From: an uncultured Lachnospiraceae bacterium
Lineage (GTDB): Bacteria; Bacillota; Clostridia; Lachnospirales; Lachnospiraceae
DNA: 46,396 bases
Direction: 5' to 3'
Assembly: GCA_902770965.1 (NCBI GenBank)
Contig: CACXUY010000012.1
Span: forward strand, 1-46,396
Shown here piece by piece: positions 6,801 through 14,906 of this stretch. Within the stretch, counting starts at the first letter, position 1, and every line of letters begins with the position of its first letter. The position numbers were made by a program, and so were the translations under genes. The notes below the pieces were generated by a model. It was not told the DNA's origin. It made no database searches and worked only from the letters and a program-made list of their open reading frames with translations.

Positions 6801-8839
6801 TGATACCTGCTTCAGCCAGCACTCTGTTCCGCAGGGTGCGACCTAAGAAGATCGGAGCATTTGACAGGCTGCTGGATGTGTACGGCAGATTTCTTTACAA
6901 TTGCCTAAAGCATAAGCTTGCGACGCTCGCGGTCGCCGTTATTCTGCTTGTTATCTGTATCATCAGGTTGGTGACGATGGGAATCGTCGTCCTGCCCGAT
7001 ATAACCTCGGATGACATCGAGATAACGATCGTCACACCCGAGGGTGAGAGCAGGGAGGAATCTTATAAAGACGTCGAGGAAGTGGTGGAGATCATCATGG
7101 ACATCGAAGGCGTGCGCACGGTCGGCATCATGGATCGGGGCAGCACGGTCGGATTCTTCACTTCGGCAGGCGGAGATTCAGATACTTACGGCACATATAT
7201 TTGCTATGTGGAACCCGAAGAGGATGCCACAAGCTCTGAGATCAGGGAGCTGAGCGAGAGGATCACCGATGCGACCGTCGGACTGAAGGCGAAGGTGACC
7301 GTGGCTTCGGGCGGAATGAGCGATATGACAGCCCTGATGTCATCGGGACTCAGCATAAATGTAAAGGGTCATGATCTCGATATGCTCAGGGAGATCGGGC
7401 AGAAGGTAGTCGGCATCCTTGAACCTGTGGAGGGTCTTGAAAATGTATCGGACGGCTCCGAAAACGATGACAAGGCGCTGCATCTGGTCATAGACAAAGA
7501 TAAGGCGATGTCTTACGGCCTGACGGTGGCGCAGATCTACTCTGCCGTCTCATCCAGGATGACGACGGACGTAAAATCCACCACTATAACCCAGGACGGG
7601 GTCATTATGGATGTGACGATCAGGGATAACACCAATCCTCTGACGAGGGAAAATGTTCTGGACATAGAGTTCGACACATCGGGTACTGCGTCGTCCGCGA
7701 TGAGCGGCATGGGAGCCTCCATGGGCGGAATGGGCTCGTCATCCGGAGGAGGGCTTTCCTCCATGATGGGAGCATTTTCCGGCTCGTCAGGCGGAAGCCT
7801 GTCATCCATGGCGGAGGCATTCATGGGCTCGTCAGGCGGAGCTTCCGGGGAATCGGGTCTTGCTTCTCTTTTCGGCACAGGTTCATCTGATGGTCCTGAG
7901 ACGAAGGAAGGGGAGCTGGTGGAAGGAGCGGAAGGCGGTTCTTCGGATTCAGATTCTGCTGATGCGGCCTCTTCAGAAACGGAGGACGAGGGCATACATA
8001 AGCTCTCAGAATTTGCCTATCTGGAGGAGACGACATCACCGTCTATGATAAACAGGCAAAATCAGAGCCACTTTATCACTGTAAGCGCGTCAACCGCTGA
8101 AGGCTACAACACTGCGCTTGTCAGCAGAAAAATCCAGGGACAGATAGAGGAGCTGAACAGAAGCCTCCCGAACGGATATTCAGTTGAGATCGGCGGCGAG
8201 ATGACAGAGATAAACCGCATGATCAGGGATATGACATTGGCGATAATACTTGCCTTTTTGTTCATATACATGGTCATGGTGGCTCAGTTCCAGAGCCTGC
8301 TGTCGCCGTTCATCATCATCTTCACTATACCGCTCGCTTTTACCGGCGGCATGCTCGGTCTGATAGCGGCGGGAGAGCAGCTGTCGATGCTCTCGCTCAT
8401 GGGCTTCCTGATCCTGATGGGAACGGTCGTCAACAACGGCATAGTATTCGTTGACTACGCCAACCAGCTGCGTATAGGCGGCATGGAGCGATTGGATGCG
8501 CTTGTAGCTACAGGCAAGACCAGAATGCGCCCTATCCTCATGACGGCCATGACGACTATACTCGCCATGTCACAGCTGATATTTGGCGACTCAATGAGCA
8601 CGCAGCTCAGCAGAGGCATGGCTATCGTCATCGCCGCGGGTCTCTTGTACGCGACGCTGATGACGCTTATAGTGGTTCCGGTCATGTATGATATCTTCTA
8701 CAAGAAAAAACCTATGAATATAGAGCTGGACGATGACATGGACGACGTGCCGGACGACGCGGCGGAGTTCATGGAGGAGCTCAGGCAGAAAAGGCTGGCC
8801 GAGGAGATCAAGAAGCTCGAAGACGAAGGGAAGCTGTGA
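3845..8839 (+). CDS. Giant RND-family efflux permease with long extracytoplasmic inserts
   Basis: The 1664-residue protein is an AcrB/SwrC-type proton-driven exporter, against about 1,030-1,050 for most relatives. TM1 is near residues 10-30, followed by porter motifs (DMPTDLLPEMSLP, YPGASPEKVE). Residues about 200-705 are an insertion: coiled-coil-like Lys/Asp/Gln-rich flanks around an Ala/Gly/Ser/Asn-rich low-complexity core. The porter resumes, then TM2-TM6 with GMLVDNSIVVMENI, where AcrB's Asp-Asp proton relay is Asp-Asn, as in many RND proteins. The second periplasmic-type loop carries a Met/Gly/Ser-rich insert (about residues 1278-1385). TM8-TM12 end near 8700. I take ATG 3845 as start because the helix begins at once; TTG 3809 would add 12 basic residues. 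No membrane fusion partner is adjacent. Substrate unknown. Confidence 0.85.
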   Translation: MEKYSVKKPFTVFVAVIIVVVLGIVSIRDMPTDLLPEMSLPYMIVITPYPGASPEKVEAEVTEMMENALGTVSHVKNINSSSSENYSMTQLEFEDGTDMDSAMVKVSGQIQQISPTLPAGCGTPSIMEISMNMVATMYLAVSRDGYDIFELSDFVENRVKPYLARQDGVASISSIGLVERSIQVDLNAAKIQDLNDRILAKTNKALDDAKKKLDDAKALVSQGQTELEKQEAGFGEMLASGLFGQLGGSADQLRDALKGGINGLIGRLEGLEAQAGSLGDSEITGNITGNVSGALGDIGDAYAEGSHDVSVIGGAIGDARSEISGIAEGISDAIAGTQPGNGAEGQDGGSSAGNGSAGADGAAGNNGSDGSGSAASNNSGAAGNNGSGSAASNNGSAASNNGSAASNNGSAAGDSENIVNADAVESSVNSADNADNNNRMGRINSSDAANSTDAANDSADAANSTSIATNSTAAVDNGVRANGVSGVGYVNDVERTGSADAAEEAAGGETSSAGAETAASEEGGQQDSSFSERQAQVYEALQRTRDRVAAARRLREYVATGDIQNRITNIIHTLREASEVLDGGTFSSLASAISKVVAAGAEVRAIIDGLSQMDLAGELTAPLDNVRAALGTVSGYADQLPALLTMAEGAFSQLTQGQLDAALGFSQAGRQLSDAQTQLETATTQYENARSAALKNANLDALVSASTLSGLIYAQNFSMPAGYIDDGNDNSWLLKIGDEYENYADISESLLADIDDIGTIRLSDVANITVIDNADMSYTRVNGESAIVFSIFKNSATGTNEVSRNVWEAIDQLEEDNEGLHFTKLMDQGEYITMIVGDILKSMGLGALLAIFVLALFLWDIRPTIMVGISIPLSVIFTILLMYFTGLSLNIMTLSGLSLGIGMLVDNSIVVMENIIRLRQRGLTPARASVQGAKQVSGAIIASTLTTVSVFLPMMFTSGTVRELLVPMSLSISYCLVASLIVAMTVIPASASTLFRRVRPKKIGAFDRLLDVYGRFLYNCLKHKLATLAVAVILLVICIIRLVTMGIVVLPDITSDDIEITIVTPEGESREESYKDVEEVVEIIMDIEGVRTVGIMDRGSTVGFFTSAGGDSDTYGTYICYVEPEEDATSSEIRELSERITDATVGLKAKVTVASGGMSDMTALMSSGLSINVKGHDLDMLREIGQKVVGILEPVEGLENVSDGSENDDKALHLVIDKDKAMSYGLTVAQIYSAVSSRMTTDVKSTTITQDGVIMDVTIRDNTNPLTRENVLDIEFDTSGTASSAMSGMGASMGGMGSSSGGGLSSMMGAFSGSSGGSLSSMAEAFMGSSGGASGESGLASLFGTGSSDGPETKEGELVEGAEGGSSDSDSADAASSETEDEGIHKLSEFAYLEETTSPSMINRQNQSHFITVSASTAEGYNTALVSRKIQGQIEELNRSLPNGYSVEIGGEMTEINRMIRDMTLAIILAFLFIYMVMVAQFQSLLSPFIIIFTIPLAFTGGMLGLIAAGEQLSMLSLMGFLILMGTVVNNGIVFVDYANQLRIGGMERLDALVATGKTRMRPILMTAMTTILAMSQLIFGDSMSTQLSRGMAIVIAAGLLYATLMTLIVVPVMYDIFYKKKPMNIELDDDMDDVPDDAAEFMEELRQKRLAEEIKKLEDEGKL
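5006..5083 (+). repeat. In-frame 21-bp tandem repeat inside the RND gene
   Basis: About 3.7 near-identical 21-bp units encode the heptad-length peptide GSAASNN. Degenerate versions extend upstream to about 4928. Units keep the reading frame, so slippage would change the length of the extracytoplasmic insert without breaking the protein. Confidence 0.85.
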
Positions 8840-8845
8840 ACACGG

Positions 8846-8873
8846 GTTTGCTTCGCAGGGGGCCGACTTCTAA
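8846..8873 (-). repeat. Dispersed repeat family B, end fragment
   Basis: TTTGCTTCGCAGGGGGCCG then ACTTCTAAA, directly after the RND stop, resembles the reverse complement of the family B left end and the fragment at 1297-1326. It occupies most of the 55-base gap before the CobW gene. Confidence 0.5.
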
Positions 8874-8894
8874 AATAAAGAGAGGACTGTAGAT

Positions 8895-10133
8895 ATGGGG
8901 CGGGGAGACAGGATACGCGCAGCCGTAAATTTTTTGGGTGAGCAGAGGAAGACCATGTACGGGCAGGGGAAAAACGCGGATGAGAAGAGAATTAACTCGA
9001 ATAAGAAGAATGCTGTGGAGATCTCGGTAATCCTTCTGACAGGATACCTGGGAGCAGGAAAGACGACGCTTGTAAACCATATTCTTGCGAACGCGGAGGG
9101 GATTCGAGCGGCAGTCATAGTCAATGACATCGGGGAGGTAAATGTCGATGCCAGGCTGATCAAAGGCGCGGCAGAGGGTATGGCAGATGGAGCTGACAGG
9201 GGAGTCGTGGCGCTGACGAACGGATGCATCTGCTGCACCCTGCGTGATGACTTGGAGGCCACGCTTCGGTCTCTCGTCTTGTCAGGTGATTATGACCATA
9301 TCGTGGTAGAGGCTTCCGGCATATGTGAACCGATACCCATAGCGCAGGCTATTACAGAGGTCTGTGACGCAATTTGCGCGGAGCATACCATGATGAAGGT
9401 GAAGCTGGATGCCGTGATAGCTGTGGCGGACGCAAAACGTCTGGCGGATGAATTCGGGTGCGGAGAGGCGCTCCTCGGAGCAGAGGAGGCAGAGCCTGAG
9501 GATATAGCTGTCCTTCTTGCGGAGCAGCTGGAATTCTGCAGCACGGTAGTTCTAAACAAAATAGACTGCGTGAGTCGTGAGGAATCATTGATCATAGAGG
9601 AAGCCATAAGGGCTCTTGCTCCCGGGGCTGAAGTGATACCTGCTGTGCGGGGAGAGGTTGACATTGTAAAGCTTGTGGATACCGGTGGCTTTGATCTGGA
9701 TAAGGCAAGGCAGTCGGCAGGCTGGATACAGGCACTTGAGAATCCTGAAGAATCTGAGACTGAGGCATACGAATACGGCATAGGAACGTTCGTATACTAT
9801 CGGCGCAGGCCATTTGACAGAAGAAAGTTCCTGGAATATCAGAAAAGATGGCCCGCAACGATCATTCGATGCAAGGGCTTCCTATGGTACAGCGATGACC
9901 CGGATATGTCTGTGCAGTTTGAGCAGGCGGGCAGACAGATCGATGAGATACAGGGCGGATGGTGGATAGCTGCCGCAGATGAAGCTGCCGTGAGGTCGGT
10001 TCTTGAGGAAAACCCTGGATTGACAGAGCTCTGGGACGATGAATGCGGGGACAGGATGATACAGCTCGTATTTATCGGGAGAAATATGGATCAGAAAAAA
10101 ATAGAAGAAGAGCTGGACAGCTGTCTGGAATGA
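8895..10133 (+). CDS. CobW/COG0523-family GTPase (metal chaperone)
   Basis: The 412-residue protein is a G3E GTPase of the CobW/YjiA/ZNG1 type. Members load zinc, cobalt or other metals into client proteins in the cytoplasm. After a charged 45-residue N-terminal extension come the Walker A loop (GYLGAGKTTLVN), IVNDIGEVNVD, the metal-binding signature NGCICCTLRDDL (CxCC), VEASGICEP and the guanine-specificity motif LNKIDC. The CobW C-terminal domain (about residues 295-400) has FDRRKFLEYQKRWP and CKGFLWYSDDP. GAGAGGA eight bases upstream supports the start at 8895. The client is unknown. The next gene is 113 bases downstream on the same strand and may be cotranscribed. Confidence 0.9.
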   Translation: MGRGDRIRAAVNFLGEQRKTMYGQGKNADEKRINSNKKNAVEISVILLTGYLGAGKTTLVNHILANAEGIRAAVIVNDIGEVNVDARLIKGAAEGMADGADRGVVALTNGCICCTLRDDLEATLRSLVLSGDYDHIVVEASGICEPIPIAQAITEVCDAICAEHTMMKVKLDAVIAVADAKRLADEFGCGEALLGAEEAEPEDIAVLLAEQLEFCSTVVLNKIDCVSREESLIIEEAIRALAPGAEVIPAVRGEVDIVKLVDTGGFDLDKARQSAGWIQALENPEESETEAYEYGIGTFVYYRRRPFDRRKFLEYQKRWPATIIRCKGFLWYSDDPDMSVQFEQAGRQIDEIQGGWWIAAADEAAVRSVLEENPGLTELWDDECGDRMIQLVFIGRNMDQKKIEEELDSCLE

Positions 10134-10246
10134 GACCGGCTGTATGTCAGGTGATGACGGCAGGAGGCAAGCCGGCTGCCGGATAGAAGATAACGACCAG
10201 TCGGGGCAGCTGCCTGACGTGAAACCGGCGGCGACAGGGAGAGGTT

Positions 10247-11524
10247 ATGATGGCTCAATCGAAAAAAAGGATGGCTCTTACCCATGGGACGTTGCTCGGA
10301 GGCGTTCATGGGATGGAGCCTGAAGACGAGATGACGGTTATCATTGAGGACGGCGTGATAGCTGAAGTGGGGCGCAGGCTGGCGGTGCCTTATGGGTATG
10401 AAGAGACAGACCTGGATGGGAAATATATTTTGCCCGGATTGATAAACATACATGCAAGGCTGTACGAATCCGGTTTTCCCGGAAGGAATCATAGGAATCC
10501 TATCAAGGAAGCCAGGAAGCTGATGCGCACGCGCTTCGGGCAGACGATAGCATACAACAGATGCGCCGCATATGCCAGGACTCAGATGCTTTCCGGCGTC
10601 ACTACGCTTCGGTCGCCGGGCAGCATGGGAAATATCGATGCCAGGATCAAGGCTTCGATAGAAAAAAAGAATCTCATCGGCCCCAGGCTGGTAATATCGA
10701 ATATGGAAATCGCCACTTCGTCGGACATGGTATCTGACAGGGTCGTATGCGTGGCAAGAGATCCTGAGGATTGCGCGGATCTTGCGTCAAGAATGGCTGC
10801 CGGAAAGGCGGATTGGATATCACTCAGGATATCCTCGCGTGAGGAGCAGTCAGAGGAAATGGTGCGGCTGGCCTTTGAAGAGGCTCGTAAATCAGGACTT
10901 AAGGTTTCTGCGGAATGTGAAGGCGAGGAGGGCATTTTTTTCGCGGTGAAGCAAGGAGCCGACCTGATCTTAGAAACAACGGCCCGCGGATTGAGCCAGG
11001 AGCTGTTGGAGCTGATGAAAAAAAGGGGCACAGCTTATATTTGCCCGTTCACGCCGATAATAGCCGCGATATGCAATGCTATGTCTGAAAAAACAAGGGC
11101 TGATAGGGTGGGTATGGCAAAAGAAGAGCTTGACAAAGCTGCCATTGCCCTTCGCAAGGTTATGGAAAATGGGATCACGGCAGGAGTAGGCACGGATCCC
11201 GGGATGCCTTATGCCACTCATTATGACATGTGGAGGGAGCTGGAGTACTTAAGGAGATTCGCGGGGGTGACGCGGGAGACTGCTTTATATATGGCGACTG
11301 CGGGAAATGCCGCTATACTTGGAATGGAAGATATGGTCGGCAGTATAGAACCCGGAAAATCAGCAGATATGATCGTGACGGAGCGCGACCCGCTCATAGG
11401 TCTTGACGCGCTCAGGGATTTGTACATGGTCGTCTGCCGCGGAGATATATTGACTCAGCCAAAGCCAGTGAAAAACAGTGTCGCAGAAGAGGCCTTGGAC
11501 AGGGAACTCCTTGAGTTGTGGTAG
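10247..11524 (+). CDS. Amidohydrolase-fold protein lacking most metal ligands
   Basis: The 425-residue product has the overall layout of imidazolonepropionase-like amidohydrolases. There is an N-terminal composite beta-sandwich (IIEDGVIAEVGRRL, LDGKYILPGLINIH), a TIM barrel with SGVTTLRSPGS, and the C-terminal return GSIEPGKSADMIVTERDPL. The catalytic set is eroded. HxH is HAR (NIHARL), the bridging-Lys strand reads DWISLRIS, the AHAHG strand reads SAECEG, and EHG reads LETT; only the Asp in GTDPG remains. It may be a non-catalytic or re-purposed homologue, since the frame is intact with no decay. ATG 10247 and ATG 10250 are equally placed behind GGGAGAGG. A weak terminator follows at 11541. 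Confidence 0.8.
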   Translation: MMAQSKKRMALTHGTLLGGVHGMEPEDEMTVIIEDGVIAEVGRRLAVPYGYEETDLDGKYILPGLINIHARLYESGFPGRNHRNPIKEARKLMRTRFGQTIAYNRCAAYARTQMLSGVTTLRSPGSMGNIDARIKASIEKKNLIGPRLVISNMEIATSSDMVSDRVVCVARDPEDCADLASRMAAGKADWISLRISSREEQSEEMVRLAFEEARKSGLKVSAECEGEEGIFFAVKQGADLILETTARGLSQELLELMKKRGTAYICPFTPIIAAICNAMSEKTRADRVGMAKEELDKAAIALRKVMENGITAGVGTDPGMPYATHYDMWRELEYLRRFAGVTRETALYMATAGNAAILGMEDMVGSIEPGKSADMIVTERDPLIGLDALRDLYMVVCRGDILTQPKPVKNSVAEEALDRELLELW

Positions 11525-11540
11525 GACAGGATAAAAAGAA

Positions 11541-11587
11541 AACCGCCCGCAGTGACCTATGAGGTGAACCGCAGACGGTCTTTTTAA
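11541..11587 (+). terminator. Probable terminator after the amidohydrolase gene
   Basis: ACCGCCCGCAG and CCGCAGACGGT form an imperfect stem (8 of 11 pairs) followed by CTTTTT. It is plausible because of its position 20 bases below the stop and its T-run; stem quality is moderate. Confidence 0.45.
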
Positions 11588-11647
11588 TCAAGGAGAGCCA
11601 TGTCGGCTCAGGTTGTGCTATGACCGCAAGATCTGACACGAATTAAT

Positions 11648-11704
11648 CATACATCCCCTGTATGCTGCCACAGCTTTCATACGTTGTGGCAGCACAGGCG
11701 TGCT
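11648..11704 (-). repeat. Dispersed repeat family C, copy 2
   Basis: The reverse complement of the unit at 1221-1277, containing TGTGGCAGC and GCTGCCACA arms around CTTTCATACGT. It lies just below the 3' end of the minus-strand HAD gene and may act as a 3' hairpin for that operon. Confidence 0.75.
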
Positions 11705-11724
11705 GTATATGTTTGCTTGTCTGT

Positions 11725-12408
11725 TTATATGGGCTCTTCGTCAGAAAGCCCTGCCGTTCTTAGTTTCTTAACGATTTCTATGGCATCGGCAAGTGTGGGA
11801 CAAATGGCATCGCAGGCGTCCCTCATGTCCTCGTCAGGCTCATCGAGGTCGGGTATTACGATCAGCCGGCTCCCGCTCGCCGCCGCGGCCTGAATGCCGT
11901 TGGGACTGTCCTCGAAAATGACGCACTCCTCAGGTTGGAGGCCGAGCTTCCCGGCGGCTCTCAGGAAGATCTCAGGGTCTGGCTTGCAGTTGACTACCTC
12001 ATCCCCACAGATGGCGGCCTCAAACCACGGAAGGACGCCGCTTTTCTCCCAGTAGACTTCGGCGGCTTTTCTCGCTGTTCCCGTAGCTATGCAGCACCTG
12101 ATGCCAAGGTCTTTCAGGGCATCGAGAAGCTCGAAGAGGCCGGGCTTGATCGGTATCCCATGAGTGGAAATGTAGTCGCGGATATATCTGTCCCTCAGAG
12201 CACGAACCTCATAGTAAGGCGCGTCGGCTCCGAACCATCCGTGAAAAAGCCTGTCATTCTCAGCCACGCTGTGTCCCCGGAAAAGAAGGAACTGCTCGCG
12301 GGTAAGCGGGATGCCAAGACTGTGGCATCCGCTGAACCACCCTTCCATGGAGAGGCGTTCGGTGTCAAACATAGTGCCGTCCATGTCAAAAATCGCGCCG
12401 GAAATCAT
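11725..12408 (-). CDS. HAD-family phosphatase (phosphoglycolate/beta-phosphoglucomutase-like)
   Basis: The 227-residue cytoplasmic hydrolase has all HAD motifs: FDMDGT (motif I) at the N-terminus, the Thr of CCIATGTA (II), the Lys of NCKPDPEIF (III) and FEDSPNG (IV). A helical cap lies between motifs I and II, as in subfamily I sugar-phosphate phosphatases. I place the start at 12408, where AAGGAAG lies eight bases upstream and motif I follows at once. A longer frame from 12444 would overlap the upstream gene but has no ribosome binding site. It is second in a two-gene minus-strand operon behind the MBL gene, 16 bases away. Substrate unknown. Confidence 0.85.
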   Translation of the reverse strand: MISGAIFDMDGTMFDTERLSMEGWFSGCHSLGIPLTREQFLLFRGHSVAENDRLFHGWFGADAPYYEVRALRDRYIRDYISTHGIPIKPGLFELLDALKDLGIRCCIATGTARKAAEVYWEKSGVLPWFEAAICGDEVVNCKPDPEIFLRAAGKLGLQPEECVIFEDSPNGIQAAAASGSRLIVIPDLDEPDEDMRDACDAICPTLADAIEIVKKLRTAGLSDEEPI

Positions 12409-12424
12409 AGCAGAGGCTTCCTTG

Positions 12425-13120
12425 TCAGAATACGAAGAAATCATCTTCAGAAACTATGTTGGCTATCCTGTCGCGATAGGCCTCGGTGCAGGGCAGGGCC
12501 TTGACCTTCTCGATGATTGAGTAATCATACCAGAAATGCATGGGATAGATGTGGCGTGCATCGGCCTTCTTCATGAAGTCGTCCAGGCCGCGGTAGTAAT
12601 CATCGCCAAGGCGAGGGTCGACCGGTATGAAGGCGATGTCGAAGCAGTGCCCCGCAAGCTTGTCGAGGACAGCGTAATAGGCCTTCTCCGCTTCGGGATC
12701 TTCTTGACCCTTGCCCCAGTACCAGTTGTTGAGGTCACCTGAATGATAGATGTCCACTCCATCGACGTGGCACCAAAGGGCTATGCCCTCATCATTTGCC
12801 CCATAAGTCTCGACCTGTACGCAGCTGTCTTTCCAAGTGGTGTTAGGAGCAAGAAAGACGGTCTTCTCCTGGACGAGTTCAGGGACATCTTCCAGCGGAA
12901 CATCGGAAGAAAGAAGGTATCTGACATTAGGATACTGATCTGCCAGGCTGAATATGGCCTTGGAGTAGTGTTCCGCATGATCGTGTGTGACTATGACATA
13001 AATCTCTTTGCCCTCTGAAAAAATAGGCATGATGCCTCCGGCAAAATCGAAAAGAAGGCTGGCTGAACCGGTCTCAACCAAGAATGAACTCTGATGGACA
13101 TAAGTGACCTTTGCAATCAT
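12425..13120 (-). CDS. MBL-fold metal-dependent hydrolase (UlaG-like)
   Basis: The 231-residue protein is a compact metallo-beta-lactamase-fold enzyme of the small, broadly distributed UlaG/YtkL-like group. It has THDHAEHY (the HxHxxH metal motif, about residues 45-52), YHSGDLNNW with the bridging Asp, and PMHFWYDYS with the last His. It is cytoplasmic, with no signal peptide. AAGGGAG precedes the ATG. It is transcribed with the HAD gene from the promoter at 13258-13287. Substrate cannot be told from sequence; it may act on a phosphorylated or lactone-type metabolite in the same pathway as the HAD enzyme (inference from pairing only). Confidence 0.85.
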   Translation of the reverse strand: MIAKVTYVHQSSFLVETGSASLLFDFAGGIMPIFSEGKEIYVIVTHDHAEHYSKAIFSLADQYPNVRYLLSSDVPLEDVPELVQEKTVFLAPNTTWKDSCVQVETYGANDEGIALWCHVDGVDIYHSGDLNNWYWGKGQEDPEAEKAYYAVLDKLAGHCFDIAFIPVDPRLGDDYYRGLDDFMKKADARHIYPMHFWYDYSIIEKVKALPCTEAYRDRIANIVSEDDFFVF

Positions 13121-13257
13121 GTTGTGTTCTCCCTTTGCAGTTAGATTATATCGTGGGTGAATATTGGATCCGGTAAATCGTCAGACCGTGTCGGAATGCC
13201 TTAAGAGCAGGAATGTGGCTTGATCCTTAAGGACAGAAACGATAGCCCGATAATGAA

Positions 13258-13287
13258 ATTATACTAGTGACAGGATTGGTCTGTCAA
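13258..13287 (-). promoter_or_regulatory. Strong sigma-A promoter of the MBL-HAD operon
   Basis: On the minus strand TTGACA (13287-13282) and TATAAT (13263-13258) are both perfect consensus hexamers, 18 bases apart. Transcription starts near 13251, leaving a 130-base leader. This lies in the divergent 409-base region 13121-13529, which otherwise holds an A+T-rich tract, a TATAAT on the plus strand at 13372-13377 that may serve the oxidoreductase gene, and a family A repeat. Confidence 0.75.
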
Positions 13288-13383
13288 TCGCAGAATGTGG
13301 GAAGTGGTTTGACATCGTCCATTTTATTTTTCATTTGTACACTATTTGTATACTTTTTTTACCTAAAGATATATAATATAGTG

Positions 13384-13434
13384 GTAACTATCCAGTCCCC
13401 AGACTCGGGATGCTGCGCATCCTACGTTGTGGAC
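13384..13434 (-). repeat. Dispersed repeat family A, truncated copy
   Basis: GTAACTATCCAG then CCCCAGACTCGGGATG and CTGCGCATCCTACGTTGTG is the reverse complement of the copy at 3068-3142. The far end is missing or diverged after GTTGTGGAC. It lies seven bases below a TATAAT, so it would be in the leader of the downstream oxidoreductase mRNA. Confidence 0.7.
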
Positions 13435-13529
13435 GGTCAGAGACACGAAGCGCGGAACAATCCTGTCAGCAGTTTTTCAGGAGGAAGCCGGGAAAAAGAT
13501 CCGCACAACATAAAAGGAGAAATGACGAT

Positions 13530-14885
13530 ATGAGACTTGCATTGGCAGGAACGGGTTCTTTGGCGCAGGATCTTCTTCTTGCGGTTCAGCAGACAGAGGA
13601 TGTCGAGGTCACGGCGATATATCATCATAGCCCGGATCCCGATGCCGCGAGGGAGTTGGCCGAGCGCTATGGCATCAGAGAGGTGTACAGTGATTACAGC
13701 AGGATGGTCAGGATGGCGAAGGCCGATTTTGTGTATATCGCCCTTGTGAATGACGCGCATTTTGAGTATGCTAAGGAGGCACTCGAACATGGTCTGAACG
13801 TCATAGTGGAGAAGCCGATGTGCCCTACGGCTAAGGAGGTAAAGCTCCTTGCGGACATGGCCTGGGAGAGGGAGCTCTTTCTATTTGAAGCAGTAACTAC
13901 GCTGCACACTCAGAATTACAGGTCGCTTCGCGACATGGTAAAGCAATTAGGCTCCATCCGGATGGTGCTGTGCAACTTCTCGCAGAGATCGAGCCGCTAC
14001 GACAGGTATTGGTCAGGGCTGGTGGCTCCGGCTTTTTCCCCGGAGCATTTTGGCGGTGCCTTGCACGATATCAATGTATACAATATCAATTTTGTGGTAG
14101 ATCTCTTCGGTGCGCCGGATGATGTGGGATACTACGCGAATCTGGGTTATAATGGGATAGATCTGTCAGGAACGGTAATACTGCAGTATCCTTACTTCCA
14201 CGCGGTGTGCACGGGCGCGAAGGATTCGACAAGCCCGGGCTACCTGATCGTCCAGGGAGACAAAGGTTATGTGAAGCTTGACGGTACTCCGAACAGTGCC
14301 CCGAAGCTGGAGATGAACATCAGCGGCCGTTCAGGAGTGTTCCGTCTGAACAGATATGAGCACCGCATGATACACGAGCTGCTTGATTTTGACGAGACGT
14401 GGAGGCAGAGGAACCTCACCAGGGCTAAATATTGGCTGGAGACATCCATCGCGGTGGCTGACACTATTGAAAGGGCTGCGGCGAGCGCGGGGCTGGTGTA
14501 CGGTGTCCAGACAGACTCTTCGCTTGAAGAGAAAACCGCTGGTCAGGCTCAGGATGAAGGGCTATCGGCATTTGCGTCCGCAGATAAGCCCGGGCAGGAC
14601 ACGTATGATGCTGACGACCCCGAAGCAGGTTATGACGACGCGGATGAGATGAAGACGGGTCACGGGGCAGATGACCTTGAACAGGACAGAGAGGGAAGCG
14701 GCATCTTTGTGGGATATTTCGACGATGATAAGGCCGGGGATGATTCCCAAGAAGATGCGGACGGGGATAAAAGCCCCGAAGATGAAGACTACCAGGATAT
14801 AGAGCGCTTTCCGTTTGAGGATGACTATTCCGGTACCGGAGCGGGCGCGGACACTGATGATTTTCTGGATATTGAAGAGCTGTAA
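13530..14885 (+). CDS. Gfo/Idh/MocA oxidoreductase with acidic C-terminal tail
   Basis: The 451-residue protein has an N-terminal Rossmann fold (ALAGTGSLAQDLL), the hallmark EKPMCPTAKE with its catalytic-site Lys near residue 95, and the alpha/beta substrate domain (HFGGALHDINVYNINFVVDLFG). Family members oxidise or reduce sugars and related compounds with NAD(P). The normal fold ends near residue 330. The last 120 or so residues are a disordered-looking Asp/Glu-rich tail (DADDPEAGYDDADE; FPFEDDYSG) ending LDIEEL, unusual for the family. AAGGAG ten bases upstream supports ATG 13530; the frame is open further upstream but no start there has a site. miaA begins 21 bases after the stop, suggesting cotranscription. 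Confidence 0.85.
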   Translation: MRLALAGTGSLAQDLLLAVQQTEDVEVTAIYHHSPDPDAARELAERYGIREVYSDYSRMVRMAKADFVYIALVNDAHFEYAKEALEHGLNVIVEKPMCPTAKEVKLLADMAWERELFLFEAVTTLHTQNYRSLRDMVKQLGSIRMVLCNFSQRSSRYDRYWSGLVAPAFSPEHFGGALHDINVYNINFVVDLFGAPDDVGYYANLGYNGIDLSGTVILQYPYFHAVCTGAKDSTSPGYLIVQGDKGYVKLDGTPNSAPKLEMNISGRSGVFRLNRYEHRMIHELLDFDETWRQRNLTRAKYWLETSIAVADTIERAAASAGLVYGVQTDSSLEEKTAGQAQDEGLSAFASADKPGQDTYDADDPEAGYDDADEMKTGHGADDLEQDREGSGIFVGYFDDDKAGDDSQEDADGDKSPEDEDYQDIERFPFEDDYSGTGAGADTDDFLDIEEL

Positions 14886-14906
14886 ATAAGGACATGGAGA
14901 AAAGAT

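Noticed and set aside
11935..12504. 189-residue plus-strand frame opposite the HAD gene
   Set aside because: The minus-strand HAD protein has all catalytic motifs; the plus-strand frame has none.
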